Translations under genes and position numbers: made by a program
Shown here: positions 37,936-47,772 of the stretch, in pieces
Layout: each line of letters starts with the position of its first letter
Numbering within the stretch: position 1 is the first letter of the stretch
The notes under the pieces: model-generated
Databases searched by the model: none
Seen by the model: the letters and a program-made list of their open reading frames with translations, nothing else
What the model was told of the DNA's origin: nothing
From: Hydrogenophaga flava NBRC 102514
GTDB lineage: Bacteria > Pseudomonadota > Gammaproteobacteria > Burkholderiales > Burkholderiaceae_C
Reading direction: 5' to 3'
Length of the DNA: 64,000 bases
Assembly (NCBI RefSeq): GCF_001571145.1
Contig: NZ_BCTF01000018.1
Location: forward strand, 54,989 to 118,988

Positions 37936-38595
37936 CTAACGCTCGACGCCGAGCTTGTCCAGCAGATCCGAAATCAGCTCCAGCCGCAGCATCGGGTTGT
38001 CCAGCGCCATCAACCGTTGTTTGAGTTCGGCCGGTGCGGGCAGCAGTTCGGCCCAGCGGTTGGCGACCCAGCCGCTGTCGTCCCACTGGTAGGGCGGCTG
38101 CAGCGGCAGCTCGTTCATCGATCCGGGTTCGCGCTCGCGCAGATTGGCCAGTACGCGTTGCAGGGCGTCCCGCGTGCTGCGCAGGTGTTCCGGGACCGCC
38201 ACGACCCGCTCGGGCTCGTCCAGCCGCACGTCGGCCACCCACAATCCGTGGGGCAGGCGATGGCTGGCGGTGATGTGGAAGCGCTGCTGGCCACGGCAGT
38301 GGATGAGCATCAGGCCCGCTTGCGGGTGCTCGACCTGCTCAATGCGGGCGACGGTGCCGGCCTGATGAAACGCCTCGTGCGCAAAGCCGTCGGGGGAAGC
38401 TGGGTCGGCGCGCCGCACCTCGCTGCCTTCGCTGAGGCACACCACGCCGAAGGGGGCACCCGCCGTGTGGCAGCGCTTGATCATGTCCAGGTAGCGCACC
38501 TCGAAGATGCGCAGCGGCATCCAGCCGCCGGGAAACAGAACGGTCTGCAGCGGAAACAGCGGCAGCTGGTTCAGCGTCAGCGGCGCTTCGCTCAA
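37936..38595 (-). CDS. LON substrate-binding domain protein
   Basis: The 219-residue product is a stand-alone Lon N-terminal domain: [45 protein letters not shown] and [11 protein letters not shown]. No AAA or protease domain follows. The family is often called Lon-like peptidase, but it has no catalytic residues; its role is unknown, possibly substrate recognition. The start is a TTG overlapping the accD TGA (TTGA), as no ATG exists before the conserved strand. Confidence 0.85.
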   Translation of the reverse strand: MSEAPLTLNQLPLFPLQTVLFPGGWMPLRIFEVRYLDMIKRCHTAGAPFGVVCLSEGSEVRRADPASPDGFAHEAFHQAGTVARIEQVEHPQAGLMLIHCRGQQRFHITASHRLPHGLWVADVRLDEPERVVAVPEHLRSTRDALQRVLANLREREPGSMNELPLQPPYQWDDSGWVANRWAELLPAPAELKQRLMALDNPMLRLELISDLLDKLGVER

Positions 38596-39470
38596 TCCGG
38601 CACCACCGCGTCGGCGCTCTGGCGCTGCAGCATGGCCAGGGTGCTGGCCACGGTGCGGCGCAGCTCGCGGCGGTCGCAGATGAAGTCCACCGCGCCCTTG
38701 GTCTGCAGGAACTCGGCGCGCTGGAAGCCTTCGGGCAGCTTCACACGCACGGTGTTTTCGATCACGCGCGGGCCGGCAAAACCGATCAGCGCCTTGGGCT
38801 CGGCGATCACCACATCGCCCACGAAGGCGAAGCCGGCGCTTACGCCACCCATGGTCGGGTCGGTCAGCACGCTGATGTAGGGCAGGTTCTTCTTGGCCAG
38901 GCGGGTGAGCGCCGCGTTGGTCTTGGCCATCTGCATCAGCGACAGCAGGCCTTCCTGCATGCGCGCGCCGCCGGTGGCGGTGAAGCAGACGAAGGGCACC
39001 TTCTGGGCAATGGCTTCCTCGACGCCGCGCACGAAACGCTCTCCGACCACCGAGCCCATGGAGCCGCCCATGAAGTCGAACTCGAAGCAGACGACGACCA
39101 GGCTGATGCCCTGCACCGCACCACCCATGACGATGAGTGCGTCGGTCTCGCCCGTGGTCTCCAGGGCTTCCTTCAGGCGCTCGGGGTACTTGCGGCTGTC
39201 CTTGAACTTCAGCGCGTCGACCGGCAGCACTTCCTGCGCCAGCTCGTAGCGGCCCTCGGCATCCAGGAAGGCGTTCAGCCGCGCGCGGGCGCCGATGCGG
39301 TGGTGGTGGCTGCAGTGCGGGCAGACGTTCTGGTTCTTCTCGAGATCTGTCTTGTAGAGCACGGCCTCGCAGCTGGGGCACTTGATCCACAGACCTTCGG
39401 GCACGCTGCGGCGCTCGGCCGGGTCGGTGTGCGTGATCTTGGGCGGCAGCAGTTTTTCAAGCCAGGACAT
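38592..39470 (-). CDS. accD: Acetyl-CoA carboxylase carboxyltransferase subunit beta
   Basis: The 292-residue protein has an N-terminal C4 zinc ribbon ([23 protein letters not shown] at about 33-56) and the carboxyltransferase core with [16 protein letters not shown] sequence (here [18 protein letters not shown]). It transfers carboxylate from biotin to acetyl-CoA with AccA. The downstream LON-domain gene overlaps it. trpA lies 52 bases upstream, so the trp genes may be co-transcribed with it. Confidence 0.97.
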   Translation of the reverse strand: MSWLEKLLPPKITHTDPAERRSVPEGLWIKCPSCEAVLYKTDLEKNQNVCPHCSHHHRIGARARLNAFLDAEGRYELAQEVLPVDALKFKDSRKYPERLKEALETTGETDALIVMGGAVQGISLVVVCFEFDFMGGSMGSVVGERFVRGVEEAIAQKVPFVCFTATGGARMQEGLLSLMQMAKTNAALTRLAKKNLPYISVLTDPTMGGVSAGFAFVGDVVIAEPKALIGFAGPRVIENTVRVKLPEGFQRAEFLQTKGAVDFICDRRELRRTVASTLAMLQRQSADAVVPD

Positions 39471-39522
39471 CGGAAACTCCTAACGATGGGCCGGACTCTG
39501 GGGCCGGCTTAAAGATGGCGGA

Positions 39523-40332
39523 TTATGCGTCCAGCGCTTTCCGGATGGTGCGCAGGAAATGCGCTGCCACGGGAACGACTTTTTCGAACGGTTCATCTTC
39601 GATCAGCTGGATGATCTTGCTGCCGATCACCACCGCGTCGGCCGTCTTGCCGATGGCCTTGGCGGTCTCGGCGTCGCGGATGCCGAAGCCCACGCCGACG
39701 GGGATGCTCACGTGCGCGCGGATGCGCGGCAACATGGCCTCGACCTGGCCCACGTCCAGTGTGCCGGCGCCGGTCACGCCCTTGAGCGAGACGTAGTAGA
39801 CATAGCCACTGGCCACGCGCGCCACCTGCGCCATGCGCTCGTCGGTGCTGGTGGGCGCCAGCAGGAAGATCAGGTCCATGTTCGCGGCGCGCAGCGCGGC
39901 AGCGAAGTCTTCGCATTCTTCGGGCGGGTAGTCCACGACCAGCACACCGTCCACACCGGCGGCCGAGGCGTCGCGCACGAAGCTGCATGCGCCGTGCTTC
40001 TGGTCGTAGCGCTCGATGGGGTTGGCATAGCCCATCAGCACCACCGGCGTGCGGTCGTTCTCCTTGCGGAACTCGCGCACCATGGCGATGACCTGTGCAA
40101 GGCCGATGCCCAGGGCCAGCGCACGGTCGCCCGCTTTCTGGATCACGGGGCCGTCGGCCGACGGGTCGGAGAACGGGACGCCCAGTTCGATGATGTCGGC
40201 GCCACCCTCGACCATGCCGTGCATCAGCTTGGGCGTAATGTCGGCGTAGGGGAAGCCCGCGGTGACGAAGGGGATCAGGGCCTTGCGGTTCTGTGCTTTC
40301 AGATCGGCCAGGGTTTTTTCGATGCGGCTCAT
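39523..40332 (-). CDS. trpA: Tryptophan synthase alpha subunit
   Basis: The 269-residue TIM barrel has catalytic Glu in [19 protein letters not shown], Asp in LVVDYPPEE and the mobile loop SLKGVTGAG. It cleaves indole-glycerol phosphate to indole and GAP. Its ATG overlaps the trpB TGA (ATGA), so the two subunits are translated in a coupled way. Confidence 0.97.
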   Translation of the reverse strand: MSRIEKTLADLKAQNRKALIPFVTAGFPYADITPKLMHGMVEGGADIIELGVPFSDPSADGPVIQKAGDRALALGIGLAQVIAMVREFRKENDRTPVVLMGYANPIERYDQKHGACSFVRDASAAGVDGVLVVDYPPEECEDFAAALRAANMDLIFLLAPTSTDERMAQVARVASGYVYYVSLKGVTGAGTLDVGQVEAMLPRIRAHVSIPVGVGFGIRDAETAKAIGKTADAVVIGSKIIQLIEDEPFEKVVPVAAHFLRTIRKALDA

Positions 40333-41621
40333 TTGGACACCTTCACAACGGATTCGGCGCCGCCCTTGACGGACTGGCCGCGGCAGCTGGGGCGGCAGTA
40401 GAAGTCGGCGTTGGACAGGTCGGCCACGGTGCCGATGTCCTTGTCGCCGCGGCCGGAGAGGTTGACCAGCACCGATTGCGTGGGCTTCATGGTCTTGGCC
40501 AGCTTCATGGCGTAGGCCACGGCGTGGCTGGATTCCAGCGCGGGGATGATGCCCTCGGTGCGGCACAGGTAGTGGAAGGCTTCCAGGGCTTCCTTGTCGG
40601 TGATGCCAACGTACTCGGCGCGGCCTATGTCCTTGAGGAAGGCGTGCTCGGGGCCGACACCGGGATAGTCCAGACCGGCGCTCACGCTGTGCGTCTCGGT
40701 GACCTGGCCGTTGTCGTCCTGCAGCACATAGGTGCGGTTGCCGTGCAGCACGCCGGGGCTGCCCTTCTGCAGCGAGGCCGAGTGTTTGCCGCTGTCCAGG
40801 CCTTCGCCCGCGGCTTCGACGCCGACCAGGCGTGTGCCGGCGTGGTTGATGTAGGGGTGGAAGATGCCCATGGCGTTGCTACCGCCGCCCACGCAGGCGA
40901 CCACGGCGTCGGGCTGCTCGCCTTCGCAACCCGCCTCTTTCAACATCTGCGGCATCTGCACCAGGCATTCGTTGCCGATCACGCTCTGGAAGTCGCGCAC
41001 CATCATCGGGTAAGGGTGCGGGCCGGCCACCGTGCCGATGATGTAGAAGGTGTTGTCCACGTTGGCGACCCAGTCGCGCATGGCTTCGTTGAGCGCGTCC
41101 TTGAGCGTCTTGCTGCCCGATTCGACCGGCACCACGGTGGCACCCAGCAGCTTCATGCGGTAGACGTTGGGGCTCTGGCGCTTGACGTCTTCACTGCCCA
41201 TGTAGACCACGCATTCCAGGCCGTAGCGGGCGCAGATGGTGGCGGTGGCCACACCGTGCTGCCCGGCGCCGGTCTCGGCGATCACGCGCGGCTTGCCCAT
41301 GCGCTTGGCGAGCATGGCCTGGCCGATCACGTTGTTGATCTTGTGCGCGCCGGTGTGGTTGAGGTCTTCGCGCTTGAGGAAGATCTGCGCGCCGCCGACC
41401 TCGCGGCTCATGCGCTCGGCGTGGTAGACCGGGCTGGGCCGGCCGACGAAGTGGGCCAGTTCCTTGCGGAACTCGGCCAGGAAATCGGGGTCGTGTTGGT
41501 ACTGGGCGTACGCGGCCTTGAGCTCGTTGATGGCGTGGGTGAGCGTCTCGCTCACGAAGCTGCCGCCGTAGATGCCGAAATGGCCGCGGGCGTCGGGTTG
41601 CTGGTAGGTGCTGGTGTCCAT
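40329..41621 (-). CDS. trpB: Tryptophan synthase beta subunit
   Basis: The 430-residue PLP enzyme carries the Schiff-base Lys94 in [10 protein letters not shown], the phosphate-binding [10 protein letters not shown] and the [11 protein letters not shown] motif. It joins indole and serine. There is about 40 bases to trpF upstream. Confidence 0.98.
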   Translation of the reverse strand: MDTSTYQQPDARGHFGIYGGSFVSETLTHAINELKAAYAQYQHDPDFLAEFRKELAHFVGRPSPVYHAERMSREVGGAQIFLKREDLNHTGAHKINNVIGQAMLAKRMGKPRVIAETGAGQHGVATATICARYGLECVVYMGSEDVKRQSPNVYRMKLLGATVVPVESGSKTLKDALNEAMRDWVANVDNTFYIIGTVAGPHPYPMMVRDFQSVIGNECLVQMPQMLKEAGCEGEQPDAVVACVGGGSNAMGIFHPYINHAGTRLVGVEAAGEGLDSGKHSASLQKGSPGVLHGNRTYVLQDDNGQVTETHSVSAGLDYPGVGPEHAFLKDIGRAEYVGITDKEALEAFHYLCRTEGIIPALESSHAVAYAMKLAKTMKPTQSVLVNLSGRGDKDIGTVADLSNADFYCRPSCRGQSVKGGAESVVKVSK

Positions 41622-41663
41622 GTGGGGTGTCTCGTTGCTGGGCCCGAGCCACCCGAGGATGGG

Positions 41664-42338
41664 TCAGCTGGGGCAGGGGTGTTGCGCATCGGCCGCGCGC
41701 ACGGCGGCCACGAAGGCGAGCATCTTGTCGGGGTCCTTGATGCCTTTGGCGGCTTCGACCCCGGAGCTCACGTCAACGGCCCAGGGCCGCACGCGGTTGA
41801 TGCCATCGGTCACGTTTGCAGGCGTGAGTCCACCAGACAAAACGAGGCGAGAGCTGGCGTTTAGTAGCGGATGTGACCAAGGGAAAGCGTTCCAGTCGAA
41901 GGATTGACCGCCGCCGCCATAACCCTCTACGTGGGCGTCAAGCAGGATGGCCTGCGCGGCAGCGAAATCGGTCGCGTATTTTAGGAGATCAAAGCCCGCG
42001 CCGGCCGGGCCGGGGGGAATGCGCGCAGCGCGGATGAAGGGGCGTCCAGCGGCGGCGCAATCGGCCGGCGTCTCGTCGCCGTGGAACTGGAGCAGGGCGT
42101 TGGGCACGGCGGTCACGCCCTGTGCGATGAACTCGGGGCTGGCATTGACGAACAGCAGCACCGGGGTGATGAAGGGCGGCAGCCGGCGGGCCAGTTCACC
42201 CGCCCGTTCCGGACTGACAAAGCGTGGGCTCTGCGGGTAAAGCACAAAGCCGATGGCGTCGGCGCCTGCTTGGACGGCGGCGTCCACGTCGGTCTCGCGC
42301 GTGAGGCCACAGATCTTGATGCGGGTGCGTTGGGGCAT
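41664..42338 (-). CDS. trpF: Phosphoribosylanthranilate isomerase
   Basis: The 224-residue barrel has the catalytic Cys in RIKICGLTRETDV, VQFHGDE-type LLQFHGDETPADC, and catalytic Asp in LLDAHVEGYGGGGQSFDW. SGGLTPANV is the phosphate site. It performs the Amadori rearrangement before indole-glycerol phosphate synthase. It begins 5 bases after truA ends. Confidence 0.96.
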   Translation of the reverse strand: MPQRTRIKICGLTRETDVDAAVQAGADAIGFVLYPQSPRFVSPERAGELARRLPPFITPVLLFVNASPEFIAQGVTAVPNALLQFHGDETPADCAAAGRPFIRAARIPPGPAGAGFDLLKYATDFAAAQAILLDAHVEGYGGGGQSFDWNAFPWSHPLLNASSRLVLSGGLTPANVTDGINRVRPWAVDVSSGVEAAKGIKDPDKMLAFVAAVRAADAQHPCPS

Positions 42339-42343
42339 GGGGC

Positions 42344-43117
42344 TCAGGGCAACCAGTCGAAGGCGGGTGTGCGGTCCGGGATGTTCCAGGACGGATCGTA
42401 GACCGGACCCAGGAAATACAAGCCGTCGGGTGCAAAGGTGGGCGCGGCGGCATCGCGGCTTTTCGCTGTCAGTACCTCGGCCATCCACGACGGCGGACGG
42501 TTCCCGGTCCCGACAGCTATCAGGCAGCCCATGATGTTGCGGATCATGTGGTGCAGGAAGGCCGAAGCCTCGAACTCGAAGCGCCAGTAGGCCCCGCGGC
42601 GTGCAATCTGGATGCGGCGCATGTCCTTGACCGGGCTGTGCGCCTGACATGCCGAGGCGCGGAACGAGGTGAAGTCGTGTTCGCCGATCAGGTGCTGTGC
42701 GGCGATCTGCATGGCTTGCTGATCCAGAGGGCGGAACACCCAGCCCACCTGCCCGTTGTCCACGCTTGGGCGCACCGCAGACTCCAGCAGCACATAGGCG
42801 TAGCGCCGGCCGGTGGCACTGGCGCGGGCGTGGAAGCCCGGAGGAACCGTCCGGGCCCACTGCACGGCGATGTCGGGTGGCAGGAAACTGTTGGTGCCGC
42901 GCACCCAGGCGTTTTCCGGGCGCGCCAGTGGGCTGTCGAAATGCACCACCTGGTTCAGGCCATGCACACCAGCGTCGGTACGGCCGGCGCACAAGGTATT
43001 CACCGCGGGCACATCCAGAAAGCGGGCCAGGGCCCTTTCGAGCTTGTCCTGAATGGTGTGACCACTGGGCTGGCTTTGCCAGCCGTCATAGTTCCGGCCG
43101 TTGTAGGACACGCCCAA
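42344..43117 (-). CDS. truA: tRNA pseudouridine(38-40) synthase
   Basis: The 257-residue protein has catalytic Asp48 in CAGRTDAGVHG, FHARASATGRRYAYVL and FLHHMIRNIMG. It modifies U38-U40 of tRNA anticodon arms. The start is uncertain. The first usable codon is TTG 43117 (LGVSYNG), but the in-frame residues directly upstream (GRIA) match the beta strand where homologues start (M-R-I-A-L-G-V-x-Y-x-G). An unusual start codon or one inside the fimV tail may be used. Confidence 0.93.
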   Translation of the reverse strand: MGVSYNGRNYDGWQSQPSGHTIQDKLERALARFLDVPAVNTLCAGRTDAGVHGLNQVVHFDSPLARPENAWVRGTNSFLPPDIAVQWARTVPPGFHARASATGRRYAYVLLESAVRPSVDNGQVGWVFRPLDQQAMQIAAQHLIGEHDFTSFRASACQAHSPVKDMRRIQIARRGAYWRFEFEASAFLHHMIRNIMGCLIAVGTGNRPPSWMAEVLTAKSRDAAAPTFAPDGLYFLGPVYDPSWNIPDRTPAFDWLP

Positions 43118-43188
43118 TGCGATGCGCCCACCAGCCGGCAGCAGGGCCGGTGTGGGCGCGTCGGGAGGCGGGGCAGAGGGGTCGGGGA

Positions 43189-45846
43189 TCAGGAGAGGTC
43201 TGCCAGGAAGGCACTGGCCTTGGTCTTGAGAGAGCCCGATGCTTCTGCCAGCACCTCTTCGGCCAGGGAGCGCGCGCCTTCCAGATCACCAATGGCTCTG
43301 AACTCCTCCGCCAGCGAGAGCTTGGTTTCCAGCGGGCTTTCTGCGCCCAGCTCGTTGCCGGCCAGCGGGTCGCCCGCCTCCGGTTTGCCATTGAGGTCGA
43401 GGCTCAGGTCGCCCAGATCAAAGGACATCAGTTCCGGAGAGGCAGGTGCCGCTGGGGGCGCACTCGCCGGCGCCGCGATGTCGAAGTCGGGCAGGACTTC
43501 CGCATCGTCGAAGGTCGGCTGTTCAGCCGCAGGCGTCGAGGTCAGCGGCATGGGGTCCGACGGGAAGTCGAGATCGAAATCCATGGGGCGCGATGCCGGG
43601 TCGGCCAGTTTGGCGGGCTCTGACGTTAGGGCATCGGTCTGGGACAGATCGTCCATCGCCGACACCGGAGCGTCGGCCTTGCCGTTGGCTGCAGCCAGCG
43701 GCGAGCGCGAGGACACTTCCATGAAGTCCAGATCGAGATCCAGGTCGCCCGCGTCTCCCGATTTGGCGTTGTCTCCCAGTGTGCTGCTGCCAAACGGGAT
43801 GGTGGCGCCGGTAGCCATCGGCACGGCCGCGCCGGGTTTGACCGCAGGGCTTCCTCCGGGTTGGTACAGCGGGTTGGAAGGATCCAGCTCCTTGCCCAGT
43901 TCGCAAGCGTGCTCCCACTCCGGCCCCTGGCCTTGCGTGAGTGCATAGGCTTCCGTGGCGACCACTTCGAAAGCCTTCGAGTCGCGGCGCTTGGCGTATA
44001 TCTCGAGCAGCTTGTTGTGAATGGCCACCCTGGTGGGAGCGCTGCGCATGGCTTCTTTGAGGATCTCCTCGGCTTGCAGGTCTCTGCCGTAGGCAAGGTA
44101 GACGTCGGCCTCCGCCACGGGGTCCACATCACCGGCGGCGTCCAGCTGACTGGGCGAATACACCATGGACGACCCGGACGCGGTGGCTTCGTTGGTGTCG
44201 ATGCGCTGACCCCCGCTGGAGCCAAAGAACGAGTCGGGCTGCAGGCGGCTCTCCAGGAAAGAGCTGTCAACGCCGTTGCCTTTCTTTTTCTGGCGTGTGC
44301 GGTAAAACGCGAAGCCCCCGAGCAATGCCAGCAGGGCGGCAGCGCCAGGCAGCACCATGGGGTTTTCCATCAGCTGGTCGACGAACGAAGCCTCTTCGAC
44401 GGGTGCAGGGGCAGGCGCCGGACGTGGCTTTGGTGCAGGAGCTGGGGCGGGTGCCGGAGGGGGGGCTGGTGGCTCCGCGGCAGCGGGTGCCGGGGTCGCT
44501 GGTGCAGGCTCTGCTGCCGGGGCCGGCTCTGCAGGTGCAGGTGCAGGTGCAGCAGGCGCGGCGGCGGCAGGCGCAGGAGCACCCACCGGAAGAGACGGGG
44601 CCGGGGTGCTGGCCACGGGCTTGGCGGCCGGGGCCGCGGGCGCACCTGAGGTGGCGGCCGGTCCCAGCTTGGACAGCTCGTCGATGTTGCGGGAAAGCTC
44701 TGCCACCCGGGTCGACGCTTCCTTGGCTTGGCGTTCCTGGGCGATCTTGTCTTCCTTGGCGCCCTGGCCCGCAACCGCGCCCTTGGACAGCGTCAGCTTG
44801 TCCTGGGCCGACTGGGCCGGCTTCTTGTCTTCGACTTCGGTTTGCACCTTGCCGGAAGCCTGGCGGTCGGCCGCCGCCACCGGCGCTTCGGGGACAGCCC
44901 CCGCCAGCCGACGACGGAACTCGTTGAAGTCGCGGCTCTGGGCTGCCACGATGCGCTTCGCTTCTCCGGCAGACACGTCGATGGATGCTGCTTCGGTCGG
45001 CAGGCTCAGGATCGCGCCGGCTTTCATCCGGTTGACGTTGTTGCCGATGAACGCCTGCGGGTTGGCACGGAGCATGGCCACCAGCATCTGGTCCAGCGAT
45101 GCGTTGGCGGGCAGGTTGGCCGCCGCGATACGGCCAGCGGTGTCACCAGCCTTGGTGGTGACCTGTTTGGAGGGACCGTCTGCGGAGGGCGATGCTGCCG
45201 GCTTGGCCGCAGCGGGGGCCGCTGCTGCGGGCTTGTCTGCCTTGGGTGCTGCGGCTGCCGATGGGGTGGCTGCGCGGTTCAGTGGGGCGGGTGCTTTGGC
45301 GGCATTGCTGCGAGCCGTTGGTGCCGGCGCTGCAGCGGCAGCGTTGAGTGGTGCTGGCGCTGCAGCCGTGTTCTTGGGCGGGTCCAGCAGCAGTGTGTAT
45401 TCACGCACCAGCCGGCCGGACGCCCAGTTGGCCTCCAGCACCATGTCCAGGAATGGCTCGTTGACAGGGCGTGAGCCCACCACGCTCAGGTATGCACGGC
45501 CGTCCGCCCGGCGCTGCAGGGTGATCTGGAGTCCGGCGATGGCCGAACTCAGGTCCATGCCTGAGGACCTGAAGGCTTCTGGCGCTGCCAGACCGACGCG
45601 CAGGCTGGCGGCCTCTTCGGGCGTGATTTCGAGCACATCCACCTCGGCCCGCAAAGGCTCGCCCAACGAGGACTGGACCGCCGCGCGACCGAGCGCGAGA
45701 GCAAGCGCGTCATCGTGCTGCATGAGGCCGGCAGACAGCAGCGCAGCTGCTGCAACGGCATGTAACCGCGAAGTACCTCTGCGACCGATGCCCCCGAGGG
45801 TGGTCATGGTCCCGAACAAGGGGGTATGGCGGGTGGATTTGGGCAC
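43189..45846 (-). CDS. fimV: FimV/HubP-family polar landmark protein
   Basis: The 885-residue protein has an N-terminal signal-like helix (LHAVAAAALLSAGLMQHDDALA). A FimV N-terminal domain follows (ALGRAAVQSSLGEPLRAEVDVLEITPEEAASLRVGLA), then a LysM segment (about 225-290: TTKAGDTAGRIAA...). A long Pro/Ala-rich linker precedes a membrane helix near 498-515. The acidic cytoplasmic tail contains a TPR-like region and the C-terminal FimV motif. Such proteins mark the cell pole and support type IV pili. GTG 45846 has GAGG 6 bases upstream, so I prefer it over ATG 45807. Confidence 0.9.
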   Translation of the reverse strand: MPKSTRHTPLFGTMTTLGGIGRRGTSRLHAVAAAALLSAGLMQHDDALALALGRAAVQSSLGEPLRAEVDVLEITPEEAASLRVGLAAPEAFRSSGMDLSSAIAGLQITLQRRADGRAYLSVVGSRPVNEPFLDMVLEANWASGRLVREYTLLLDPPKNTAAAPAPLNAAAAAPAPTARSNAAKAPAPLNRAATPSAAAAPKADKPAAAAPAAAKPAASPSADGPSKQVTTKAGDTAGRIAAANLPANASLDQMLVAMLRANPQAFIGNNVNRMKAGAILSLPTEAASIDVSAGEAKRIVAAQSRDFNEFRRRLAGAVPEAPVAAADRQASGKVQTEVEDKKPAQSAQDKLTLSKGAVAGQGAKEDKIAQERQAKEASTRVAELSRNIDELSKLGPAATSGAPAAPAAKPVASTPAPSLPVGAPAPAAAAPAAPAPAPAEPAPAAEPAPATPAPAAAEPPAPPPAPAPAPAPKPRPAPAPAPVEEASFVDQLMENPMVLPGAAALLALLGGFAFYRTRQKKKGNGVDSSFLESRLQPDSFFGSSGGQRIDTNEATASGSSMVYSPSQLDAAGDVDPVAEADVYLAYGRDLQAEEILKEAMRSAPTRVAIHNKLLEIYAKRRDSKAFEVVATEAYALTQGQGPEWEHACELGKELDPSNPLYQPGGSPAVKPGAAVPMATGATIPFGSSTLGDNAKSGDAGDLDLDLDFMEVSSRSPLAAANGKADAPVSAMDDLSQTDALTSEPAKLADPASRPMDFDLDFPSDPMPLTSTPAAEQPTFDDAEVLPDFDIAAPASAPPAAPASPELMSFDLGDLSLDLNGKPEAGDPLAGNELGAESPLETKLSLAEEFRAIGDLEGARSLAEEVLAEASGSLKTKASAFLADLS

Positions 45847-45983
45847 TTGAACCTCGACGTAAAAAACCGAGAATTGACCTTAACATCAACGCATTACGGT
45901 GACAAGCTGAGAATCCGCTTGAGTTTCCAGGGTGGCCTTTGGTCGGCCCGCGGGCGTTGTTCGCGTTGCGGCCTCACAACGAC

Positions 45984-46009
45984 AAAGCCGGCGCAAAGGC
46001 CGGCTTTTT
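45984..46009. terminator. Hairpin between asd and fimV
   Basis: AAAGCCGGC (45984-45992) and GCCGGCTTT (45999-46007) form a 9-base-pair stem with a GCAAAG loop. The T-run is best on the plus strand; on the minus strand, in which asd and fimV are transcribed, only TTT follows. It may end or reduce asd transcription before fimV. Confidence 0.75.
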
Positions 46010-46037
46010 GTGATTGTAAGTAAGAAGTAGTGACGAA

Positions 46038-47168
46038 TCAGGCGTCGAGCAGGATGCGCAGCATGCGGCGCAGCGGCTCGGCTGCGCCCCACAGGAGCTG
46101 GTCGCCGATGGTGAAGGCACCCACGTACTCGGGGCCCATAGCCAGTTTGCGGATGCGGCCGACCGGGATGGTCATCGTGCCGGTCACGGCCACGGGCGTC
46201 AGGTCCTTGATAGTCGCTTCCCGGGTGTTTGGCACGACCTTGGCCCAGGGGTTGTCGGCGGCGATCATGGCCTCGATGTCGGCCACCGGCACATCCTTCT
46301 TCAGCTTGAAGGTCAGGGCCTGGCTGTGGCAGCGCATGGCACCCACGCGCACGCAGAAGCCGTCGACCGGGATCGGCGCCGACCCGAAGCCTTCACCCAT
46401 GCCCAGGATCTTGTTGGTCTCGGCCATGCCCTTCCATTCTTCCTTGGACATGCCGTTGCCCAGATCCTTGTCGATCCAGGGGATCAGGCTGCCGCCCAGC
46501 GGCACGCCGAAGTTGGCGGTCTCGGCGCCGCTCAGGCTGCGCTGCTTGGCGATGACCTTGCGGTCGATCTCCAGGATCGCGCTCTTGGGGTCGTCGAGCA
46601 GGGCTTTCACTTCGGCGTTGAGCGTGCCGTACTGCGTCAGCAGCTCGCGCATGTGCTGGGCGCCGCCGCCGGAGGCGGCCTGGTAGGTCTGGGTGGACAT
46701 CCACTCGACCAGACCGGCCTTGTACAGCGCGCCCACGCCCATCAGCATGCAGGACACCGTGCAGTTACCGCCAATCCATTCCTTGCCGCCCTTGGCCAGG
46801 GCGTTCTTGATCACCGGCATGTTGACCGGGTCGAGAATGATGACAGCGTCCTTTTCCATGCGCAGGGCGGAGGCGGCGTCGATCCAGTGGCCGTTCCAGC
46901 CGGCGGCGCGCAGCTTGGGATAGACCTCGTTGGTGTAGTCGCCGCCCTGGGCGGTGATGATGATCTCGCAGCGCTTGAGGGCGTCGATGTTGTTCGCGTC
47001 CTGCAGCGTGGTTTCGTTCTTGGCCATCGCGGGGGCCTTGCCGCCAGCGTTGGAGGTGGAAAAGAACAGCGGCTCGATCAGGTCGAAGTCTTTTTCCTCG
47101 ACCATGCGATCCATCAACACGGAGCCGACCATGCCACGCCAGCCGACCAGACCAACCAACTTGCTCAT
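46038..47168 (-). CDS. asd: Aspartate-semialdehyde dehydrogenase
   Basis: The 376-residue enzyme begins [16 protein letters not shown] (NADP loop) and carries the catalytic Cys136 in [12 protein letters not shown]. It resembles the gammaproteobacterial-type Asd with STSNAGG and [11 protein letters not shown]. It reduces aspartyl phosphate to semialdehyde, the branch point to lysine, threonine, methionine and isoleucine. The frame continues to 47312, but ATG 47168 matches the family start. A Thr/Ile/Lys-rich small ORF lies in its leader. Confidence 0.97.
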   Translation of the reverse strand: MSKLVGLVGWRGMVGSVLMDRMVEEKDFDLIEPLFFSTSNAGGKAPAMAKNETTLQDANNIDALKRCEIIITAQGGDYTNEVYPKLRAAGWNGHWIDAASALRMEKDAVIILDPVNMPVIKNALAKGGKEWIGGNCTVSCMLMGVGALYKAGLVEWMSTQTYQAASGGGAQHMRELLTQYGTLNAEVKALLDDPKSAILEIDRKVIAKQRSLSGAETANFGVPLGGSLIPWIDKDLGNGMSKEEWKGMAETNKILGMGEGFGSAPIPVDGFCVRVGAMRCHSQALTFKLKKDVPVADIEAMIAADNPWAKVVPNTREATIKDLTPVAVTGTMTIPVGRIRKLAMGPEYVGAFTIGDQLLWGAAEPLRRMLRILLDA

Positions 47169-47262
47169 TGAGAATGCCCTTTCAAGTGAATAAACAGGTC
47201 CAGACCAGACCAACTTGCCCGGCTCGTCTGGCCGGGGAGGGCGCACGACGAACCAGGCTGGA
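47169..47262 (-). promoter_or_regulatory. Leader of asd with mutually exclusive hairpins
   Basis: In minus-strand RNA three pairings compete. GGTTCGTC (47254-47247) can pair with GACGAGCC (47228-47221, one G-U). CCCCGGC (47237-47231) can pair with GCCGGG (47223-47218). CCAGAC (47231-47226) can pair with either of two GTCTGG copies (47210-47205 and 47205-47200). Pairings share bases around 47218-47231, so only one forms at a time. No U-run follows, which favours control of translation over transcription termination. Confidence 0.4.
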
Positions 47263-47364
47263 TCAGCCCTTAATGGTCGTGGTTTTGATGGAGATTGCGC
47301 GCGCAGCAACACCGGCCGTGGCGGCAGGTGCGGTGTTCAGGGAGAACGGGCTGGCGTCAAACAT
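47263..47364 (-). CDS. Small ORF in the asd leader, possible leader peptide
   Basis: The 33-codon frame starts at ATG 47364. Its last ten residues, [10 protein letters not shown] preceded by AARA, contain three Thr, three Ile and two Lys, all products of the pathway that Asd serves. A TACAAT box at 47378-47373 would put transcription start at or next to the ATG, i.e. a leaderless transcript; no ribosome site is present. The peptide itself has no other feature. Coding status is inferred from residue choice, position and the structures downstream. Confidence 0.4.
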   Translation of the reverse strand: MFDASPFSLNTAPAATAGVAARAISIKTTTIKG

Positions 47365-47411
47365 AGCCCGCGATTGTAGTTCAAGCCCCTTGACGCGAAT
47401 CTGACCGCCGG

Positions 47412-47729
47412 TCAGGCGTTGTGCGGCCGCACCAGATAGATGGCGGCTCCCTGCGACCAGGCCAGCAGCCGGTCGATGTTGGGGTGCTTGCCAGGGTTCG
47501 CGATGGCGTCTGCGGTGTGCTCGCCATACCACTGCAGACCCAGCGCCGCGGCCGCAGGTGTGATGGTGCCGCCGTGTTCTTTGGCCAGCGCGTGGTAGAT
47601 CGCCAGTGAGCCTGCCTGACCAGGCTGGTTGTGGATGCTCGCCACCAGGGCACCACCGGCGTCGAGCAGATCGAGCGACGCAAGGTGGGCGGCTGAAGGA
47701 AGGGATTTGAGACGTTCGGCAAAATTCAT
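47412..47729 (-). CDS. DUF2322 family protein
   Basis: The 105-residue soluble protein begins MNFAERLKSLPSAAHLASLDLLDAGG and contains GTITPAAAALGLQWYGEHTADAIANPGKHPNIDRLL. I recognise it as the DUF2322 family of uncharacterised small proteins. It has no catalytic motif that I can see. It diverges from the M14 peptidase gene 43 bases away and lies upstream of the asd leader on the same strand. Confidence 0.8.
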   Translation of the reverse strand: MNFAERLKSLPSAAHLASLDLLDAGGALVASIHNQPGQAGSLAIYHALAKEHGGTITPAAAALGLQWYGEHTADAIANPGKHPNIDRLLAWSQGAAIYLVRPHNA

Positions 47730-47772
47730 GGGCGCATTGTCACTGCACCACCGCAACACAGAAAGCCCGCCC

